Source: Halobacterium hubeiense (lineage in GTDB: Archaea; Halobacteriota; Halobacteria; Halobacteriales; Halobacteriaceae). From it: 64,000 nt of DNA. Each line of letters begins with the position of its first letter. The first letter of the stretch is position 1. Below are positions 36,733 to 45,778 of the stretch, piece by piece. Where the stretch lies: NCBI RefSeq assembly GCF_001488575.1, contig NZ_LN831303.1, positions 124,001-188,000 on the forward strand, in the 5' to 3' direction. The notes beneath the pieces are model-generated. The model was not told where the DNA came from and ran no database searches. It worked only from the letters and a program-made list of their open reading frames with translations. Made by a program: the position numbers and the translations under genes.

Positions 36733-39700
36733 ATGCCCACCTCCTACACCAACCGGAACGCCCGCTCCCGCGCCGAACTCATCTGCCCCTCCTGCCACAC
36801 CGAAGGCCTCGATCGCTTCGACGCCTTCGCAGAACGCCACGACAACCCCCGCCAGAAACTCATCCATGGCACGCGCTGTCCGAACTGCGACCAACGCGTC
36901 CCACCCGACAAAGTCGAAGCACAACTCGCACCCCCAGAATGGTCGTTCGCCGGCCTCTCGCTCACCATCCCCTCAATCATCCGGGACCCACCCACGAAGG
37001 CTATCGCGTACGCTACGGGCATTCTCGCCGTCATTCTCATGTTCGTCATCATCCCCACGATGCTCGGCCCCATCCTCGGCGGTGGCACCGCCCAAACCGA
37101 CGCCCCACGTGGCGGCACCGAAGTCTACTCCGATGGTGGCTGGACCATCTACGAGACAAGCGACGGCAACTACTACATCTACGACGGCACCCAGTATCTC
37201 ACGCCCACCGGCCCCTCCACCACTCCCTACTACTATAACACTGAGGGCGTCGCTCGTGATGTCCTTGATTCCTATCTCGCGTACGACCCGGCCGGCTCAA
37301 CCAGCTTCGAATTCGGCGGTTCGAACAACACCACGTCGGGAATGCCCGGCTGGTCGCCTACTAATAATACGTCGACATCGACGAACGGGACCACCGGGCC
37401 GTCGTGGACGTACAACGGCACGAACGACGGGAGCGGCGGCAGCGGCAGTGGTGGAAGTGGCGGCGACATCTACGACAACCCTACTGACGGAGGGGGAACC
37501 AACGACTGGGAGTACCAGACGCCCACTGGCGGAGACAACACGAACGATGGCGGCGGGTATCAGACACCAAGCGGTGGCGATGGACCGAGCGGCCCCATCT
37601 ACGACGACCCGAATAGTGGAACGAATCAGCCTGACGATGGCTACACCGTCCCGACCGACAAAGACCCCCTGCATGGGGCCGTCCGAGACTCACAAGGCCA
37701 GCCTATCGAGGGCGTCACCGTCACCATCACCAGCACCGGCCAAGAGGTGACAACCGGCGCCGACGGCACTTACACCTTCGACGAACACCTTCCGGCTGGC
37801 ACGCACACGCTGCACGCCTCACAGCAGGGCCTGTCCACTCCGCCAATCACGCTCTCTGCAGAGTCCAACGGCGACATTACCGTGGATGGGTCACCCGACC
37901 ACGCGGTCTACGTCGAGGGCAGTGATGGCACGGTCGCCCAGAATAAACTCAGTATCGTGATGCCGGACAGTGGCGCTGCCAACCCCATCACACTCTCCGG
38001 TACTGGGTCGGACATGACCGGCACGGTTCGCTTCCAGAGTCGCGGGAACGCGAACTCGACGAGCATCACTCTCTCCGGTGTGCAGTCCAGCGACCACCAG
38101 CAGGTGTCCGTCTCACCTAATACGCCCCGAGTCGTCCAGATTAACGGCAACACTGCCCCTAACGCCGAAATCAACCTGTCGAGTACGCCGGTCTCCGAGA
38201 CGGTTACCGAGCAGGGCGAAACGTCGTCGACAACCAGCTTCGAACTCCGGGGGAACCTGCCGACCACGCCCACGATTACGCTCAATCCCGCCAGCGAATC
38301 CACACGCCAGACGGCGAGTGGGCGTCTCTCCGGCCAGCAGTCCAGCACTCCAGTCACCATCACTAATCGGGGGAACGTCCAGACGCCCGTCGACGTCACG
38401 CTCCGCGGTAAGTCGTGGACGCGGGACCGCCAGCAAACCGGGACCACTGAGACCGGGTTCAGCACGGAGATTGATGGCTACCAGCAGCCCGACGGCCAAC
38501 AGGGGTCACTCCCAGAATTGTCGGTGACAGCAACCGAACACGAGGCTGTCGAATCCTACTCCGGTGGTGGCCCAGAGTTTGGGTACTACGATAGTGGCTA
38601 CATGGCGACATCCGTGTTTACCGCGCCTGAATCCGGAATGTACCGCGTCGACTGGCACGTCCACCAATCCCTCTATAACAGCCAAGGGTATTCACTCAGT
38701 CAATCGGATTCCGCTGAGTCTGGCATTATGGTCGGTGAAGCGGGTGAAGATCCCGATATTGATGGATACTATCCGGATGGCGTTGCGACGGACCACCTTC
38801 TTGATGAGGATGCCTACGTGAGTGTGTCTACACAAACGCATTCCGAGGGCGAGGACGACCGTGATTCAGCGAGTGATTCCGGCACAACCACAGTCTATCT
38901 AGACGAGGGTGAATCAATCTACGCTGGCGGAACTGAAGAAACCCATCACGCTGGTGGACTCACCAGCTCTGAGACGAACACTCGCGTTGAGAGTGTTGAA
39001 CGCCTGGAATCCGCTGGGAATGTCACCGTCTCTGCGGGTGGCGTCGAGAAGACAGTCCAGGATCTGCAGAAGGGCGATTCGTCGACCGTTGCCTTGCCAC
39101 TCACGACGGGGCGGAACGATATTGATGTGTCGACGTCCGGCCCGGTTGGCGTTGACTACGAGCTCGAGTGGACTGAATACCACCGTACTGCTGGAGCATC
39201 GATTCAAGCGAATGGGGAGACGGTCGCGAGCATCGACGAGGGCTTTACGGGTACGCGGACGCTCGAAATTCCGGCGTCGGCAGTGCCGCCCGGTGAGAGA
39301 GAGTTCGTGTTTACGAGTGCGCAGCGGGCCGACCGCTACGACGTCGCGCTCGAATGGATGTCGAAGACGGTGACGAAGCAGCCGGAGGTCACGACTAGCA
39401 GCGGTCGTGTGTTGTTCTCGGAGTCGGGGCGGCTGGAGTCCAAACAGACGGTTGCGGTCGAGGAGCCGATCTCGGCCGGGGAGACGGTCGAGGTTGCGAG
39501 TGGGGATGGCCCGCTTGAGTACGAGATTTCGTATCCTGCGCGGGTTGTAGCGGATTCGCCGGCGGTTTCGGTGAACGACGAGACGTACGCGTATCCGAGC
39601 GCGTTCAACGCCACTGGGAGTCGCCTCACCGAATCGGTGTTGCTGAATTCGAGCGCCTTAGAGTTGGGGCAGAACCAGCTGAGTGTGAGTGCCGACGCCG

Positions 39701-39999
39701 TAGATGGGATTGAGCCGAGCGTGACAGCGACAGTCGAGTATAAGGGGAGTCTGGTCATTTCGAACGAGCCGACGGTGACGGTGACGAACGGGGATGGCGA
39801 GTCCCATACCGCCGAGGTGCCGGCCTCACAGCTACAGAATGGCCGCCTCACTGGGAATTCGTCGTTGAACTTGCCGGGTGAGTGGTTTACGACCGGCGAG
39901 AACACCGTGCGCGTCCAGACGGCTGATGGCTCCGTCGTTGAGGCGAAGCTGACGGCGCGTGGTATCTACCAGCAGGAACGCGAGTTTACGGAGGACTAA
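36733..39999 (+). CDS. Giant zinc-ribbon, membrane-anchored surface protein
   Basis: 1088 residues. An N-terminal zinc ribbon (CPSCHTEG with a second CPNCDQ) is followed by one membrane helix (AIAYATGILAVILMFVII). The exodomain starts with a Gly/Ser/Thr/Asn-rich linker carrying many N-glycosylation sequons and a GSGGSGSGGSGG run. A carboxypeptidase-regulatory-like beta domain (GAVRDSQGQPIEGVTVTI) and several beta-sandwich blocks rich in Ser/Thr follow. The cytoplasmic Zn ribbon and long stalk suggest an adhesin or mating-contact protein. It shares its upstream box with the coupling operon. Unusually, the short N-terminal domain is predicted inside and the rest outside. Confidence 0.75.
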   Translation: MPTSYTNRNARSRAELICPSCHTEGLDRFDAFAERHDNPRQKLIHGTRCPNCDQRVPPDKVEAQLAPPEWSFAGLSLTIPSIIRDPPTKAIAYATGILAVILMFVIIPTMLGPILGGGTAQTDAPRGGTEVYSDGGWTIYETSDGNYYIYDGTQYLTPTGPSTTPYYYNTEGVARDVLDSYLAYDPAGSTSFEFGGSNNTTSGMPGWSPTNNTSTSTNGTTGPSWTYNGTNDGSGGSGSGGSGGDIYDNPTDGGGTNDWEYQTPTGGDNTNDGGGYQTPSGGDGPSGPIYDDPNSGTNQPDDGYTVPTDKDPLHGAVRDSQGQPIEGVTVTITSTGQEVTTGADGTYTFDEHLPAGTHTLHASQQGLSTPPITLSAESNGDITVDGSPDHAVYVEGSDGTVAQNKLSIVMPDSGAANPITLSGTGSDMTGTVRFQSRGNANSTSITLSGVQSSDHQQVSVSPNTPRVVQINGNTAPNAEINLSSTPVSETVTEQGETSSTTSFELRGNLPTTPTITLNPASESTRQTASGRLSGQQSSTPVTITNRGNVQTPVDVTLRGKSWTRDRQQTGTTETGFSTEIDGYQQPDGQQGSLPELSVTATEHEAVESYSGGGPEFGYYDSGYMATSVFTAPESGMYRVDWHVHQSLYNSQGYSLSQSDSAESGIMVGEAGEDPDIDGYYPDGVATDHLLDEDAYVSVSTQTHSEGEDDRDSASDSGTTTVYLDEGESIYAGGTEETHHAGGLTSSETNTRVESVERLESAGNVTVSAGGVEKTVQDLQKGDSSTVALPLTTGRNDIDVSTSGPVGVDYELEWTEYHRTAGASIQANGETVASIDEGFTGTRTLEIPASAVPPGEREFVFTSAQRADRYDVALEWMSKTVTKQPEVTTSSGRVLFSESGRLESKQTVAVEEPISAGETVEVASGDGPLEYEISYPARVVADSPAVSVNDETYAYPSAFNATGSRLTESVLLNSSALELGQNQLSVSADAVDGIEPSVTATVEYKGSLVISNEPTVTVTNGDGESHTAEVPASQLQNGRLTGNSSLNLPGEWFTTGENTVRVQTADGSVVEAKLTARGIYQQEREFTED

Positions 40000-40000
40000 C

Positions 40001-40216
40001 ATGGCGGGAGACTCCCAACGGTCGGTTTCGTCGACGGTCGGTGTGGACGTTGATTTGGATGCGGACGTCGACGAGTTGGTTGAGGAGTACCAGCGGCTTG
40101 CCGATGAACTGCGGCGGCCAGGGCAGACGGCCGTCGACGTCGAGGACCTGGACGCGATCCGCAACGAGGTTGAGGACCGCGTCGGGACTTCAGAGGCGGT
40201 GAAGCTGCTGCTGTGA
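40001..40216 (+). CDS. Small acidic protein downstream of the surface protein
   Basis: 71 residues, starting 1 bp after the preceding stop, so co-translated. It is almost wholly helical and acidic (VDELVEEYQRLADELRRPG), a likely coiled-coil partner. No known family recognised. Confidence 0.65.
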   Translation: MAGDSQRSVSSTVGVDVDLDADVDELVEEYQRLADELRRPGQTAVDVEDLDAIRNEVEDRVGTSEAVKLLL

Positions 40217-40236
40217 CGTTCCCGGATAGTCGTTGG

Positions 40237-40460
40237 TCGTGTAGTCTCCCCATCCGGCTGTCCCGACGATAGTAGCGGCTTTCTGGCACCGGCTGTGGTA
40301 TCAGGCGTCCACCGGAGAAATCGTACTAAGCGGGCGCTGGCCGGACTTACTCGGCTTAACCAACACTCGCTGGCAGAAAGGTCGGTTGTTGGTTAGCGAA
40401 AGCACTCGAACAGAACGTGGAGCGTGTGGCTAAGGCCACCAATCCAAAACACGCCGCACA
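40237..40460 (+). repeat. Direct repeat, left copy, flanking the McrBC module
   Basis: About 222 bp recur at 45544-45765 with moderate divergence. Shared blocks are GATAGTAGCGG-CTTTCTGG, the TTAACCAACACTCGCTGGCA motif, GTTGTTGGTTAGC, GCACTCGAACAG and GTGTGGCTAAGGCCAC. The two copies enclose the McrBC-like pair, a TumE/TumA remnant and a zinc-finger gene. No coding frame is evident in the repeat. Confidence 0.85.
40355..40396. repeat. TTAACCAACA inverted motif, copy 2
   Basis: CTTAACCAACA and TGTTGGTTAG are separated by 21 nt, inside the left direct repeat. Same geometry as at 29108, 45662 and 61016. Confidence 0.75.
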
Positions 40461-40632
40461 CCTCAGCACAGCGTAGTCGAGATTCTTCGACAGGGATACC
40501 AACCAGCCGGTCAACCCACTCTGTAGTAGCCAGATCTCCTCGCTAATCGATAGACTGCGGGCCGTCTGTGACGTTCCCAAGCCAACGTAACCAAATTACT
40601 ATAAGATGTGGAGGTTTCGACGAAAAGAGATG

Positions 40633-43233
40633 GTCCGGCATACGCAGACCTGGATGTTCAACATCACGCCAGAGAACTGGGAACAGTGCGTGAGTGGTCC
40701 TGAAGATCCAGAAATCCACGGCGAGGAGCACGTTGGCGTACCCGTTCAGGGAGTGCGAAGTGATGCACCAGCGCCCACAGAGGACATCCAAGAAGGAGAT
40801 TTAGTCCTTGCTCGGAAGAAGAGTCACGGTGTTGGAGGGCTCTGGGAAGTTGAATCGGTTGTCGATATCGGGGACGACCAAGCACGGAGCCTGTGGGACG
40901 ATGCAGACTATTCGGAGATAATCTACTGTCGTCCGATTCAACTAGAAATCAATCCTCTGTATGAGGAAGACTGGTCCTCATTCGAGGAAGAACTTGGCGA
41001 ATCAGTCCAGACGGTGACAGCCAATATTATGGGCGCTGTCCACAATCTGAAGCCGGAATATAAACGTCAATATCTCACTGAGCTCAGCAATCATTCTGGG
41101 GTCGATGCAACGGCAAAAAGCCGAATCGACCAAGAACTCTCGAGTGATGAACAACCGGTGAGACGGACACTTCCTGATGGAGTGGAAGCATGGTTCATGA
41201 ATCCAGATGACCAGTGGGATGTTGCAACCAAATACGACATCACCGTCACTGGTTGGGAAGCTGTAAACGACGTTGACTTGGCCGATGAGAGTGAGTCAGA
41301 TATTCGCAGTCACTTCGAGGATGGGCAAACTACCCCACGAACGCTCCTTGATTTCCGGGATAACCTTCCGACAGGTTCGATACTTGTTGCTACGAGTGGA
41401 GTGAACAAGGTGTACGGCTTAGGTGTTGTAACGGGGCCGTATCAGCGAAGGGAACTTCCCGAACTTCGGTCGAGCGATAACTACCACACGCGACCCGTCC
41501 GATGGCTTGTCGACATCCATGCTGAACATGGTTCGGCATTCGAATTAGATACCGAAGGTAGCGACCATCTTTCCGAGCGTCATTTCGGAATCGACACGGG
41601 TGTGAGATCGCTAGACGTGGAGGCATACACAGAAATCGCTGGACAGGTAATCGATAGCTATCCCTCGCTTGAGGCTGATTTTGACCGAGTTGAAGCTGCC
41701 GCAGAAGCGGTCACGATGCGGGAGTCTGACGAATTCGATACGTCATATTTCTGGGTGAATCAGTCGAAGCAGGATGAAATCGACGGTGAATATCTTGAAG
41801 CTCCCTATCCGAAGGACAGTTGGCAGCAAGACCTTGCCCGAATCTCTAAGGGCGATGTGATTATCCATAGGTCGAGCGAAGGGGAAGACGGTGAGATCGT
41901 CGGCTTATCGACCGCTCTTGGAGAGCGAGAGATTACCGATGAGGGAGACCACCAGCGGGTTTCAGTACTATTCGAGCCGTTTGATGAACCAATCCCGGCA
42001 GAGCCGGTCATCGATTACCTCAAAGATGATGATTTCATCGAGAACACATCTCATTACTTGATTAACAGGAACCACGAGCGAATGGCCGGCTATCTATTCA
42101 ATCTCCCTACAGAGGCTGCGAACGAAATATTGAGTGGTGACTTCACACGAGACACGTATGGAGACTACGGCGATTCCTTAGCAGTCCCAGAGTCAGATTA
42201 TACGGTTGAAAAGGGGCACCTCCACTACCCAGAGGAGGTTTGGGACAATATTCAAGATCGAATCCTCCAGGCTCTCGCGAATAACAACCATATTCTACTG
42301 TTCGGGCCACCGGGCACGGGAAAGACTAAGCTAGCTCGACAAATCTGTGAAGCAACCATCGGAGAGAACGGTTATAATCTCGTAACCGCTTCGGCGGATT
42401 GGTCGACATTCGATACTGTCGGTGGATATCAGACAACGATAGACAAGGGACTCGAATTCGAGCCTGGCGTCGTACTCGATCGCTTCCAGTCAGACGAGGA
42501 CGAAACCCCTACGAATGAATGGCTGATAATTGATGAACTCAACCGAGCAGACATCGACAAAGCCTTTGGATCATTATTCTCGGCGTTAACCGGTGAGAGC
42601 GTAACGCTACCTTTTGATGATTCTAATGGAGATTCTATTGAGATTCTCAGCGCAGATCGTGCTGATGAAGACATCGCTGAAAACCGATTCTACATACATG
42701 AGGACTGGCGGATGTTTGCGACGATGAACACCCTTGACAAGACGTCGTTATACGAGATGAGCTATGCGTTCATGCGACGTTGGGCATTTATCCCAGTCGG
42801 TGTCCCCGACCTTCCTGAACCAAATGACGAGGATTCCAGCACTAGTGAACTCGCTGATCGGGTCCAGTCATACGTCGAAGGATGGGCTAATCACGAAGAG
42901 TCGGAGTTGCCAGAAGCAGAACAGCACTACCGGCCGGTTGGTCGCATTTGGCGTGCAGTCAACGAGCAACGAACTATCGGGCCAGCCATCGTCGAAGATA
43001 TCTATAGATATGTGGCGGGCCAGTCATCTCCCCAGGCGTCAGACTACGTGTCACCGGTCATCATGTACGTATATCCCCAGCTCGAGGGACTACGTGGAGA
43101 CGCGCTCCAGGAAGTCATAGCATCTATCGAGACTGTAATCGAGGATATTGACGGGAATACGGATGAGCTGTGGACGGTCGCACGAGACTTCTTCCAGAAA
43201 CCCGAACTCCAGCGACCTGAGGACGAGGGGTGA
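40633..43233 (+). CDS. McrB-like AAA+ GTPase with multiple EVE-like reader domains
   Basis: About 866 residues from MVRHTQTWMFNITPENW. A CTATAAGA box about 30 bp upstream supports this ATG over one 9 codons earlier. Three PUA/EVE-like modules occupy residues 1-540: one opening WMFNITPENWEQC, one around AWFMNPDDQWD-LPTGSILVATSG, one around YFWVNQSKQDEI-GDVIIHRSS. The AAA+ motor has Walker A LLFGPPGTGKTKLA (near 557), Walker B WLIIDELNRADIDKAFG (near 632) and an MFATMNTLD sensor. McrB recognises modified bases and translocates DNA for its McrC nuclease, encoded 6 bp downstream. Three readers in one McrB is unusual. Confidence 0.85.
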   Translation, partial: VRHTQTWMFNITPENWEQCVSGPEDPEIHGEEHVGVPVQGVRSDAPAPTEDIQEGDLVLARKKSHGVGGLWEVESVVDIGDDQARSLWDDADYSEIIYCRPIQLEINPLYEEDWSSFEEELGESVQTVTANIMGAVHNLKPEYKRQYLTELSNHSGVDATAKSRIDQELSSDEQPVRRTLPDGVEAWFMNPDDQWDVATKYDITVTGWEAVNDVDLADESESDIRSHFEDGQTTPRTLLDFRDNLPTGSILVATSGVNKVYGLGVVTGPYQRRELPELRSSDNYHTRPVRWLVDIHAEHGSAFELDTEGSDHLSERHFGIDTGVRSLDVEAYTEIAGQVIDSYPSLEADFDRVEAAAEAVTMRESDEFDTSYFWVNQSKQDEIDGEYLEAPYPKDSWQQDLARISKGDVIIHRSSEGEDGEIVGLSTALGEREITDEGDHQRVSVLFEPFDEPIPAEPVIDYLKDDDFIENTSHYLINRNHERMAGYLFNLPTEAANEILSGDFTRDTYGDYGDSLAVPESDYTVEKGHLHYPEEVWDNIQDRILQALANNNHILLFGPPGTGKTKLARQICEATIGENGYNLVTASADWSTFDTVGGYQTTIDKGLEFEPGVVLDRFQSDEDETPTNEWLIIDELNRADIDKAFGSLFSALTGESVTLPFDDSNGDSIEILSADRADEDIAENRFYIHEDWRMFATMNTLDKTSLYEMSYAFMRRWAFIPVGVPDLPEPNDEDSSTSELADRVQSYVEGWANHEESELPEAEQHYRPVGRIWRAVNEQRTIGPAIVEDIYRYVAGQSSPQASDYVSPVIMYVYPQLEGLRGDALQEVIASIETVIEDIDGNTDELWTVARDFFQKPELQRPEDEG

Positions 43234-43239
43234 ATTCTG

Positions 43240-44625
43240 GTGCCGAAGGCTGACGAGGTGGAACTCCTCGAGGCTATCTCGGAGAACTTCCACACGTACC
43301 TACGGAAGGGCGTTCGATTCGACCGCGTTATCGGGTCAGCTCATCCCGAACTCGATATTGATGATATCGAGGCACTACTCCGAATCCACTTCGTACTCAC
43401 CGACTCGAGGGGCGACCCCGGAAACGTCGGTGTGATTGATTTCATGGAGACGTTGGAAGATCGTATCCGACGGATGAAGACTACGACGACCAGGGAATCT
43501 ACCGAACTGCGAGGAGAAATCCGGGGACACATAGACTGGCAGCAGACGACGAAGAGACGAGCCAGAAGTGGGCGTCTCGAAGAACCTATCTTCGTATGTA
43601 ATCAGCCAGAAGAGAACTACGATATCGACGAGAATCTCGTTTTGAAGCGGTTACTGGGCGTTATCTATGAGATTGTTTTCGAAGACCTAGAGCCGGTCAT
43701 CGAAAATCCGTCAGAATACGAGTGGATTGATACATGGACGAAAGCAGATGCCGATGGAGCAAGGCATGATACGGAATCTGCCCTCAGTCTACTTCGGCGA
43801 ATCTATGAACGGAATATCTACCTCCAGCAAATCGACGTCGATGATGTCGAGCTGACTCATCGGACTATTGAATCAGTCAAGCAATCCCGGTCAGAATTCT
43901 ATCGCGAAGCCGCGGATTTACTTGACCAGTTCCGTCAACTGATGAATCAGCAGTTGGATAGCGAGGAGGCGCGTTCTATCCTCGATAATACGATTATTTC
44001 CCCAGAGAAGACCGAGGTTCTATTCGAATTATACTGGATTTTTCGCATTCTTCAAGCGTATGAGAACGTCGAATACCAGGTACTCTCAGACTGGAGCGAA
44101 TCACCTTCCACGATTGCTACCTGGGAGAGCGATGACGCACGTTTCGTGCTTTCCCACGACAGTACTGGTGAAGGTCTTGCATTCAATGAAACTCCCGACG
44201 GTGAGACCATAGAACAAGACGGGTATCTCTACCGCATGAACGCCGTGTTGGACCAGTATCAAGATTTGTCACAACCGCTCCTCGGGCGTAACGCTCAGAA
44301 TTCATTATGGGGTGGCCAGCCAGACATCGTATTGGAAAAGTACTCATCTGACGAAACGGGTGAGCGAAAGCTCGATCAGGTGTTCGTTGGTGAGGTGAAG
44401 TACTCACGTGATATGGATTACATTGCTACGGGACTGAGAGAATTGTTGGAGTACATGGCCTTCGTTAGGTCTGAGTCAGGGGATTATGTTGAAGAAACAG
44501 AGGATGTACTCAACTCAGTCTCAGTAAAAGGCCTGTTGTTCGTTGACTCGCTGAACCAGGAGACATCGTCTACGGGAGATATCGATATCCTACAGTATGG
44601 CGAGAAAGTTCGCAAAGTACTGTGA
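43240..44625 (+). CDS. McrC-like PD-(D/E)XK nuclease subunit
   Basis: 461 residues from a GTG start 6 bp after the McrB-like gene. The C-terminal third shows the nuclease signature GGQPDIVLEKY (near 360) and VFVGEVKYSRDMDY (near 384), that is PD...ExK. The N-terminal part is helical and acidic, with QIDVDDVELTHRTIESVK. Position, partner and motif make it the cutting subunit of the McrBC-type system. N-terminal similarity to classical McrC is weak, so it may belong to a divergent branch. Confidence 0.82.
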   Translation: MPKADEVELLEAISENFHTYLRKGVRFDRVIGSAHPELDIDDIEALLRIHFVLTDSRGDPGNVGVIDFMETLEDRIRRMKTTTTRESTELRGEIRGHIDWQQTTKRRARSGRLEEPIFVCNQPEENYDIDENLVLKRLLGVIYEIVFEDLEPVIENPSEYEWIDTWTKADADGARHDTESALSLLRRIYERNIYLQQIDVDDVELTHRTIESVKQSRSEFYREAADLLDQFRQLMNQQLDSEEARSILDNTIISPEKTEVLFELYWIFRILQAYENVEYQVLSDWSESPSTIATWESDDARFVLSHDSTGEGLAFNETPDGETIEQDGYLYRMNAVLDQYQDLSQPLLGRNAQNSLWGGQPDIVLEKYSSDETGERKLDQVFVGEVKYSRDMDYIATGLRELLEYMAFVRSESGDYVEETEDVLNSVSVKGLLFVDSLNQETSSTGDIDILQYGEKVRKVL

Positions 44626-44716
44626 ACCGCCTCGGGGTCGTCCGAAACGGCTATGCCGTTTCGTGATGACGAGAGATCGGAGATCTCTCGAACCACTTGA
44701 CCCTGAGGCGGTTCAC
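44622..44716. repeat. Cloverleaf-like palindromic element after mcrC
   Basis: An outer stem, GTGAACCGCCTCGGGGTC (44622-44639) pairing with GACCCTGAGGCGGTTCAC (44699-44716, one mismatch), encloses two perfect hairpins: CGAAACGGC-TAT-GCCGTTTCG (44643-44663) and GAGAGATC-GGA-GATCTCTC (44671-44689). The outer stem matches the GAACCGCCTCGGGGTC end of haloarchaeal IS200/605 elements (compare 54242). It overlaps the mcrC stop and replaces the 5' part of a TumE-like gene. Probably a non-autonomous palindromic element that now also acts as a terminator. Confidence 0.85.
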
Positions 44717-44914
44717 CGGTTCCAATACTACCATTCAGAGCAAGGCGAACTGCTCCGCTACGACAACGCCCACGACGACGATACACTCGGCTGGCACCAC
44801 CGACACATCACACCCGGCGACGACACCGAAATCACGTTCCATTCGCTGACCACCCACATCGCTCGCTTCCTCACCGAAGTCGAGCACTACCCCACCAACG
44901 AAACCCATGACTGA
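44717..44914 (+). pseudogene. 5'-truncated TumE-like toxin fragment
   Basis: About 65 codons remain, including the family signature LLRYDNAHDDDTLGWHH and a C-terminal TEITFHSLTTHIARFLTEVE. The N-terminal part of the toxin is missing where the palindromic element ends. It overlaps the antitoxin start, as in intact pairs. Confidence 0.75.
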
Positions 44915-45365
44915 CACGCCTGACGACGGCTGGCCCGAGAAGTACCGCGACCCCCGCGACCGCCCTCACCCTGACGTTCTTCGCGTCACCGTCGAGGGTT
45001 TTGACCACACACGCGAGCAGACGCTTGCCGCTGCTGATGCAGTCAGCGATGGCGATGAGCAGCCGGCAGTCGTCTCGTTCGCGACGGTCGGCGAACTCCG
45101 GAAAGTCCTCACGAGCCGGCGTCTCGAACTCTTGAGTGTGCTTGTGGGGGCCGAGGGTGCCGCAGAGAGTATCTCCGCGCTCGCGGAGACGCTTGACCGC
45201 GACTACCGGACCGTCCACGACGACGTCACTCGGCTTGCAGACTACGGGCTGTTGTTCATCGTCGACGACGGACAGGCCAAACGGCCCTACGTTCCCTACG
45301 AACGAATCCACTTGGATGTTGAGTTGGTCGGGGCCGAATCCAGCGATGAACCCGCACCTGCCTGA
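44907..45365 (+). CDS. TumA-like winged-helix antitoxin
   Basis: 152 residues. The core VSFATVGELRKVLTSRRLEL, the recognition helix DRDYRTVHDDVTRLADYGLL and the tail YVPYERIHLDVEL match the haloarchaeal HTH family paired with TumE, and it is a clear paralogue of the protein at 27383. It starts within the end of the toxin fragment, so the pair was translationally coupled. The antitoxin survives while the toxin is truncated. Confidence 0.85.
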   Translation: MTDTPDDGWPEKYRDPRDRPHPDVLRVTVEGFDHTREQTLAAADAVSDGDEQPAVVSFATVGELRKVLTSRRLELLSVLVGAEGAAESISALAETLDRDYRTVHDDVTRLADYGLLFIVDDGQAKRPYVPYERIHLDVELVGAESSDEPAPA

Positions 45366-45373
45366 TCAAACGG

Positions 45374-45520
45374 ATGCCTGAGTGCCAGAATTGCGGCGGG
45401 CACGTGACCTCGGAGTATGTTCGCGTGTTCACACCAGATGGCGTCGCGGAACCGCGTGCCTGCCCGAATTGTGAGGATAAAGTTCGTGGTCGCGATGGCG
45501 TGCGTGACTCGCGGAGCTGA
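45374..45520 (+). CDS. Small zinc-finger protein, DUF7563-like
   Basis: 48 residues: PECQNCGGHVTSEYVRVF opens the protein, and a second pair CPNC completes a four-cysteine zinc ribbon. The FTPDGVAEPRACPNCED pattern is typical of a small haloarchaeal zinc-finger family I know as DUF7563. It starts 8 bp after the antitoxin stop and is probably co-transcribed. Role unknown; nucleic-acid binding is likely. Confidence 0.8.
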   Translation: MPECQNCGGHVTSEYVRVFTPDGVAEPRACPNCEDKVRGRDGVRDSRS

Positions 45521-45543
45521 ACCGAGAGTTGTGCGGGATGCAG

Positions 45544-45765
45544 GTCGTGTAGCATCTATCGGGCCGTTCTGATGATAGTAGCGGGCTTTCTGGGTGGCGG
45601 TTGTATTATTGGGCGTCCGCTGGGGAATCGTAGTGAGTGGCTGTTGGTCGGCCCTGTTCGCCTTAACCAACACTCGCTGGCAGGAAGACCGGTTGTTGGT
45701 TAGCAAAAGCACTCGAACAGCACGTAGAAAGTGTGGCTAAGGCCACACCCAAAACACTCCGCACC
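45544..45765 (+). repeat. Direct repeat, right copy, flanking the McrBC module
   Basis: Partner of the segment at 40237-40460, same orientation, with the same ordered blocks. The pair brackets about 5.1 kb of defence and toxin-antitoxin genes and could allow excision or exchange by homologous recombination. Confidence 0.85.
45662..45703. repeat. TTAACCAACA inverted motif, copy 3
   Basis: CTTAACCAACA and TGTTGGTTAG with a 21-nt gap, within the right direct repeat. Confidence 0.75.
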
Positions 45766-45778
45766 GCCGCTCGGATAT

